From Thalassarchaeum sp002495735 (lineage in GTDB: Archaea > Thermoplasmatota > Poseidoniia > Poseidoniales > Thalassarchaeaceae): DNA of 18,363 nt. Each line of letters opens with the position of its first letter. Position 1 is the first letter of the stretch. The position numbers were made by a program, and so were the translations under genes. This document shows, piece by piece, positions 16,106-18,363 of this stretch. The notes under the pieces were generated by a model, which worked only from the letters and a program-made list of their open reading frames with translations, made no database searches and was not told the DNA's origin. The stretch covers positions 1-18,363 of the forward strand of contig CALDRG010000108.1 in assembly GCA_937911265.1 (NCBI GenBank), given 5' to 3'.

Positions 16106-17419
16106 ATGGCAGAGCAAAAAGGCGTGCCAGGTCATACCAAAGATGTTGAAACTCGCCAAATGGAATCCTTCCTGTCTGACAACTGCCCCCCCATGGGCAT
16201 CTACGAGACGCTGTACGCGTTCAGGGACTCTTTCGGCAGTTTCATGGGCACCGAAGGCACGCACCCGTGGTCACAGGGATTCCCTCTGACGACGCCTCTG
16301 GAGAAGTTCGATGGCCCTCCGCTTCCCGCGAGTATAGATGTCACTTGGGAGGATCGTTTCTACCCTAAGGCATGGGGCCATCCGGAGTTGCGAGAGGCCA
16401 TCGTAGAGTACTACAACTCTCAATACAGCTCCAAGATTACGCCAGAGAACGTCATGGTCTTCGCGGGAGGTCGGCCTGGAATCTACACCGTTATGGCGTT
16501 CCTCAAAGAGCATGTGCAAGTGAGAATTGGGAACATCGAGTGGCCCGCTTATCTGGACATCATGGAGCAGACCAAAACCAACTTCGAAGTTGTCCCCTTC
16601 ACCAAGGAGAACGGTTTCCATCCAAACAATGCCACCTACTTCGACCGCGCAGGCCTAAACCCTGAGGTGCGACTAATGCCTGTCATATCCAATCCTCAGA
16701 ATCCATCTGGCCAGACGCGTTCAGGTGAGGAACTGAGAGAGTTAATCCAAATGGCTGAGCAGCCAGGAAACGGCATACTACTGGATGAAGCATACGAGAT
16801 GTTTCATTCTCCTTCCGTGAGTGCGATCGAGTACGTGCAAGATCTGGACAACAGCAACGTGTTCATCGCAGCGGCCTGCACAAAGGGACTGCAGTCCCCG
16901 GGGATTCGCATCGGTTGGATTGTCGCCAGTAAGAAGAATATCGAGACGATGGCCAACTACTCGAGTTTCGGCATGGGTGGCGTGAGTCATCCGTCGCAGC
17001 ACTACGCCGTCAAGCTTCTCGAACCTGGTCGCGTCAAGAAGGCTCGCAAGGCCGTGGAGCAGCACTACAACTGGCAGCGGGAGCGATATGGGAAAGCATT
17101 CGAGGACATGGGCCTCGGAGTTTACACTGGGAACGGTGGATTCTACCATTGGCTCGAGCTTCCGGAGGGGATGACGAGTTCCGAACTTAACAAACGACTC
17201 TTCAAGCGCGGTGCTGCAATCCTATGCGCTTCTGAATGCGACATGGCCCGTCCACATTCAAAAGACCCTGCCTATGTAACACCGTATACTCGATTCTTCC
17301 GCTTTTCTTTCGGACCGTTGTTGCCAGAGACGTTTGAATCCGATATTCAAATTTTCAGTGAAGTGCTTGAAGAGTACAAGCTCGATGTCGTGACTGCTAA
17401 TCACTCGGCTGGAGCGTAG
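16106..17419 (+). CDS. PLP-dependent aminotransferase, class I/II
   Basis: 437 residues, a fold-type I aminotransferase. Visible active-site elements: GGRPGIYTVM (121-130, cofactor phosphate region), the SNPQNPSG motif (N199, P200), D227 and Y230 in LLDEAYEMF, the Schiff-base lysine K260 in ACTKGLQSPGIRIGW, and the carboxylate-binding arginine candidate R399 in RFFRFSF. Length and motifs fit the aspartate/aromatic aminotransferase superfamily; the amino donor cannot be read with confidence. The ORF can be extended to TTG 16031 in front of an implausible N-terminus, so ATG 16106 is preferred; ATG 16160 (MESFLSDN) is also possible. It diverges from the surface-protein gene, and its 3' end overlaps the opposing cysteine dioxygenase gene by 19 bases. 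Transamination of cysteine sulfinate, the product of that neighbour, is one possible role but is not shown by the sequence. Confidence 0.87.
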   Translation: MAEQKGVPGHTKDVETRQMESFLSDNCPPMGIYETLYAFRDSFGSFMGTEGTHPWSQGFPLTTPLEKFDGPPLPASIDVTWEDRFYPKAWGHPELREAIVEYYNSQYSSKITPENVMVFAGGRPGIYTVMAFLKEHVQVRIGNIEWPAYLDIMEQTKTNFEVVPFTKENGFHPNNATYFDRAGLNPEVRLMPVISNPQNPSGQTRSGEELRELIQMAEQPGNGILLDEAYEMFHSPSVSAIEYVQDLDNSNVFIAAACTKGLQSPGIRIGWIVASKKNIETMANYSSFGMGGVSHPSQHYAVKLLEPGRVKKARKAVEQHYNWQRERYGKAFEDMGLGVYTGNGGFYHWLELPEGMTSSELNKRLFKRGAAILCASECDMARPHSKDPAYVTPYTRFFRFSFGPLLPETFESDIQIFSEVLEEYKLDVVTANHSAGA

Positions 17420-18018
17420 ATGTTGTACGCATGCAGCGGTGGGGTGTAGATGTGCAGGTTGACGAGTTCGGAATCGGTATCATTTGAGACACGATGGATG
17501 TCTGGTTCCTCTGCTGCGCATACCTCTCCGGGCTGATAATGTCTGGAGGTTATCGGATACGCCAGCCCCTCTTCGTTGGTTTCGTAGATTGTTTCGGTAG
17601 AAGTGCCGTTGACGATGAGGAAGGCGCAGTCACTGCCGACATGATCGTGGATTGGAGTCTCTTGGCCAGGAAGCCAGCAAACTGCTACGAGTTCGTAGAA
17701 CTCGGATTTCTTGATTACATTCCTCTGGTAGCCGTCATCGGCATAGCCGATGCATTCCTTGAGAGCTGTCAGATTAATCTCGAGGCCTTCCAGTTGATGG
17801 TCTAGCTCCGCTAGACCTGGTCTCCTATCGATTGAGTCAAGCCATTCGACCAGGCCTGAAAGGCCTGAGCATTCTACAAGCAGCCCTTCACGGACCTCGG
17901 GCTCGATCTTGACCTGAGTTGCCACATCCCTCGGGAGTAGTATTTCCTCATGACGGTTCCTGCGTAGCAGGAATTTCACAATTGAGTATATTCTGGTCTC
18001 GCGTTCGGTGCGTAGCAC
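17401..18018 (-). CDS. Cysteine dioxygenase family protein (cupin)
   Basis: 205 residues. Cysteine dioxygenase uses non-haem iron and O2 to oxidise cysteine to cysteine sulfinate. The cupin motif IHDHVGSDCAFLIVNG supplies iron ligands H124 and H126, and H175 in IHRVSN is the third. R99 in YQRN matches the substrate-carboxylate arginine of mammalian enzymes (R60), and the tail NLHIYTPP gives H189 and Y191. C131 lies five residues after H126, just as Cys93 follows His88 in rat CDO, and Y191 matches Tyr157, so the Cys-Tyr cofactor could form. The serine of the usual S-x-H-x-Y triad is N187 here. The start is GTG 18018, the only normal start codon before the conserved core; the 45-residue N-terminal extension is unassigned. 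Related thiol dioxygenases (mercaptopropionate, cysteamine) are alternatives, but R99 and C131 favour cysteine. Confidence 0.85.
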   Translation of the reverse strand: MLRTERETRIYSIVKFLLRRNRHEEILLPRDVATQVKIEPEVREGLLVECSGLSGLVEWLDSIDRRPGLAELDHQLEGLEINLTALKECIGYADDGYQRNVIKKSEFYELVAVCWLPGQETPIHDHVGSDCAFLIVNGTSTETIYETNEEGLAYPITSRHYQPGEVCAAEEPDIHRVSNDTDSELVNLHIYTPPLHAYNIYAPAE

Positions 18019-18078
18019 CGGAGTTGTTAGGAATACTCGCTGTGATGAGAGTAATCTAGTATCCCCTGCAACACCGGC

Positions 18079-18096
18079 GTACGGAAAAGACCGTAC
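18079..18096. promoter_or_regulatory. Inverted repeat in a divergent promoter region
   Basis: GTACGG-AAAAGA-CCGTAC has perfect six-base arms around a six-base spacer. It lies between the divergent cysteine dioxygenase (start 18018) and the channel gene (start 18188), a position suited to a dimeric regulator of one or both. A small hairpin is the alternative. No regulator family is recognised. Confidence 0.35.
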
Positions 18097-18130
18097 TTTG
18101 AGGGGTTGGTTTCCGGAATTCGTAGGATTC

Positions 18131-18140
18131 TATTATAAAT
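18131..18140 (+). promoter_or_regulatory. TATA box of the aquaporin-family gene
   Basis: TATTATAAAT is the best archaeal TATA match in the window. Transcription would start near 18160, leaving a leader of roughly 25-30 bases that contains the ribosome-binding site. A small stem CGGC-AGGAAA-GCCG (18141-18154) lies immediately downstream. Confidence 0.6.
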
Positions 18141-18172
18141 CGGCAGGAAAGCCGGTAACCACTCACTCAGGT

Positions 18173-18179
18173 GAGGAGG
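18173..18179 (+). promoter_or_regulatory. Strong ribosome-binding site of the aquaporin-family gene
   Basis: GAGGAGG with eight bases before ATG 18188 is a near-perfect Shine-Dalgarno site. It is the only such site in the window, which suggests high expression, and it fixes the start. Confidence 0.75.
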
Positions 18180-18187
18180 AAACAAAA

Positions 18188-18363
18188 ATGGTAGATACAG
18201 ACACAATGATGAATGAAATGGGCGGCGCCTTCATGGTAGCCTGGCTCGCTGGTGGCGTTGGATCCCTTGAGGGTGCCCTCGTACTAGCTGCAGCTTGGAT
18301 GGCCATCGGTGGAGCCCACATACTGCCCGTTATCACGTGGGGTCACATAATGACAGGTGACCT
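18188..18363 (+). CDS. Aquaporin/MIP-family channel with altered first NPA motif (5' part only)
   Basis: 58 codons are visible before the window ends. After a short N-terminus (MVDTDTMMNEM) comes a first membrane helix (GGAFMVAWLAGGVGSL), a very short loop, a second helix (GALVLAAAWMAIGG) and then AHILPVITWGHIMTG. This last stretch lines up with the first pore loop of aquaporins and glycerol channels (G-G-H-x-N-P-A-V-T-x-G), with Leu for the Asn and Val for the Ala of NPA. It is an integral membrane protein, expected to conduct water or a small neutral solute if the family call holds; the changed motif could alter selectivity. It is divergent from cysteine dioxygenase. Only the first third is present, so the second NPA motif and the selectivity filter cannot be examined. 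Confidence 0.7.
   Translation, partial: MVDTDTMMNEMGGAFMVAWLAGGVGSLEGALVLAAAWMAIGGAHILPVITWGHIMTGD

Overview
The window reads as a piece of an archaeal chromosome. Evidence: AT-rich TATA-like boxes about 23-28 bp upstream of several start codons, one gene with a strong GAGGAGG ribosome-binding site behind a TATTATAAAT box, GTG starts fixed by reading frame, and secreted proteins with many N-glycosylation sequons and C-terminal membrane anchors. Moderate base composition, an AddAB-type nuclease-helicase and repeat-rich surface proteins would suit a marine Thermoplasmatota archaeon (Marine Group II / Poseidoniales). That lineage is an inference; there is no marker gene such as rRNA here.

Layout: from the left edge to position 15998 all seven genes lie on the minus strand. 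Read in the direction of transcription they are: a 1077-residue membrane-anchored surface protein (seven RCC1 repeats, a calcium-type loop, sixteen cysteine-rich repeats, a membrane segment and a lysine/arginine tail); a low-specificity L-threonine aldolase; a secreted thioredoxin-like protein with a PGF-CTERM-like tail; AddB-like and AddA-like subunits of a helicase-nuclease, overlapping by one base; an M20 metallopeptidase; and a coiled-coil protein that leaves the window. To the right are a PLP aminotransferase (plus), a cysteine dioxygenase (minus) overlapping its 3' end tail to tail by 19 bases, and, divergent from the latter, the start of an aquaporin-family channel (plus) that runs off the edge.

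Working together: the addB-addA pair is the clearest functional unit and probably forms one DNA-end resection complex. The surface protein and the thioredoxin-like protein act outside the membrane. Threonine aldolase, M20 peptidase, aminotransferase and cysteine dioxygenase are amino-acid and peptide metabolism genes without an obvious shared operon. No tRNA, rRNA, CRISPR array, insertion sequence or phage gene was recognised. The most interesting items are the archaeal AddAB pair with cysteine clusters on both nuclease domains, the very regular RCC1 plus cysteine-repeat surface protein, the channel whose first NPA motif reads LPV, and a cysteine dioxygenase that keeps both residues of the Cys-Tyr cofactor.
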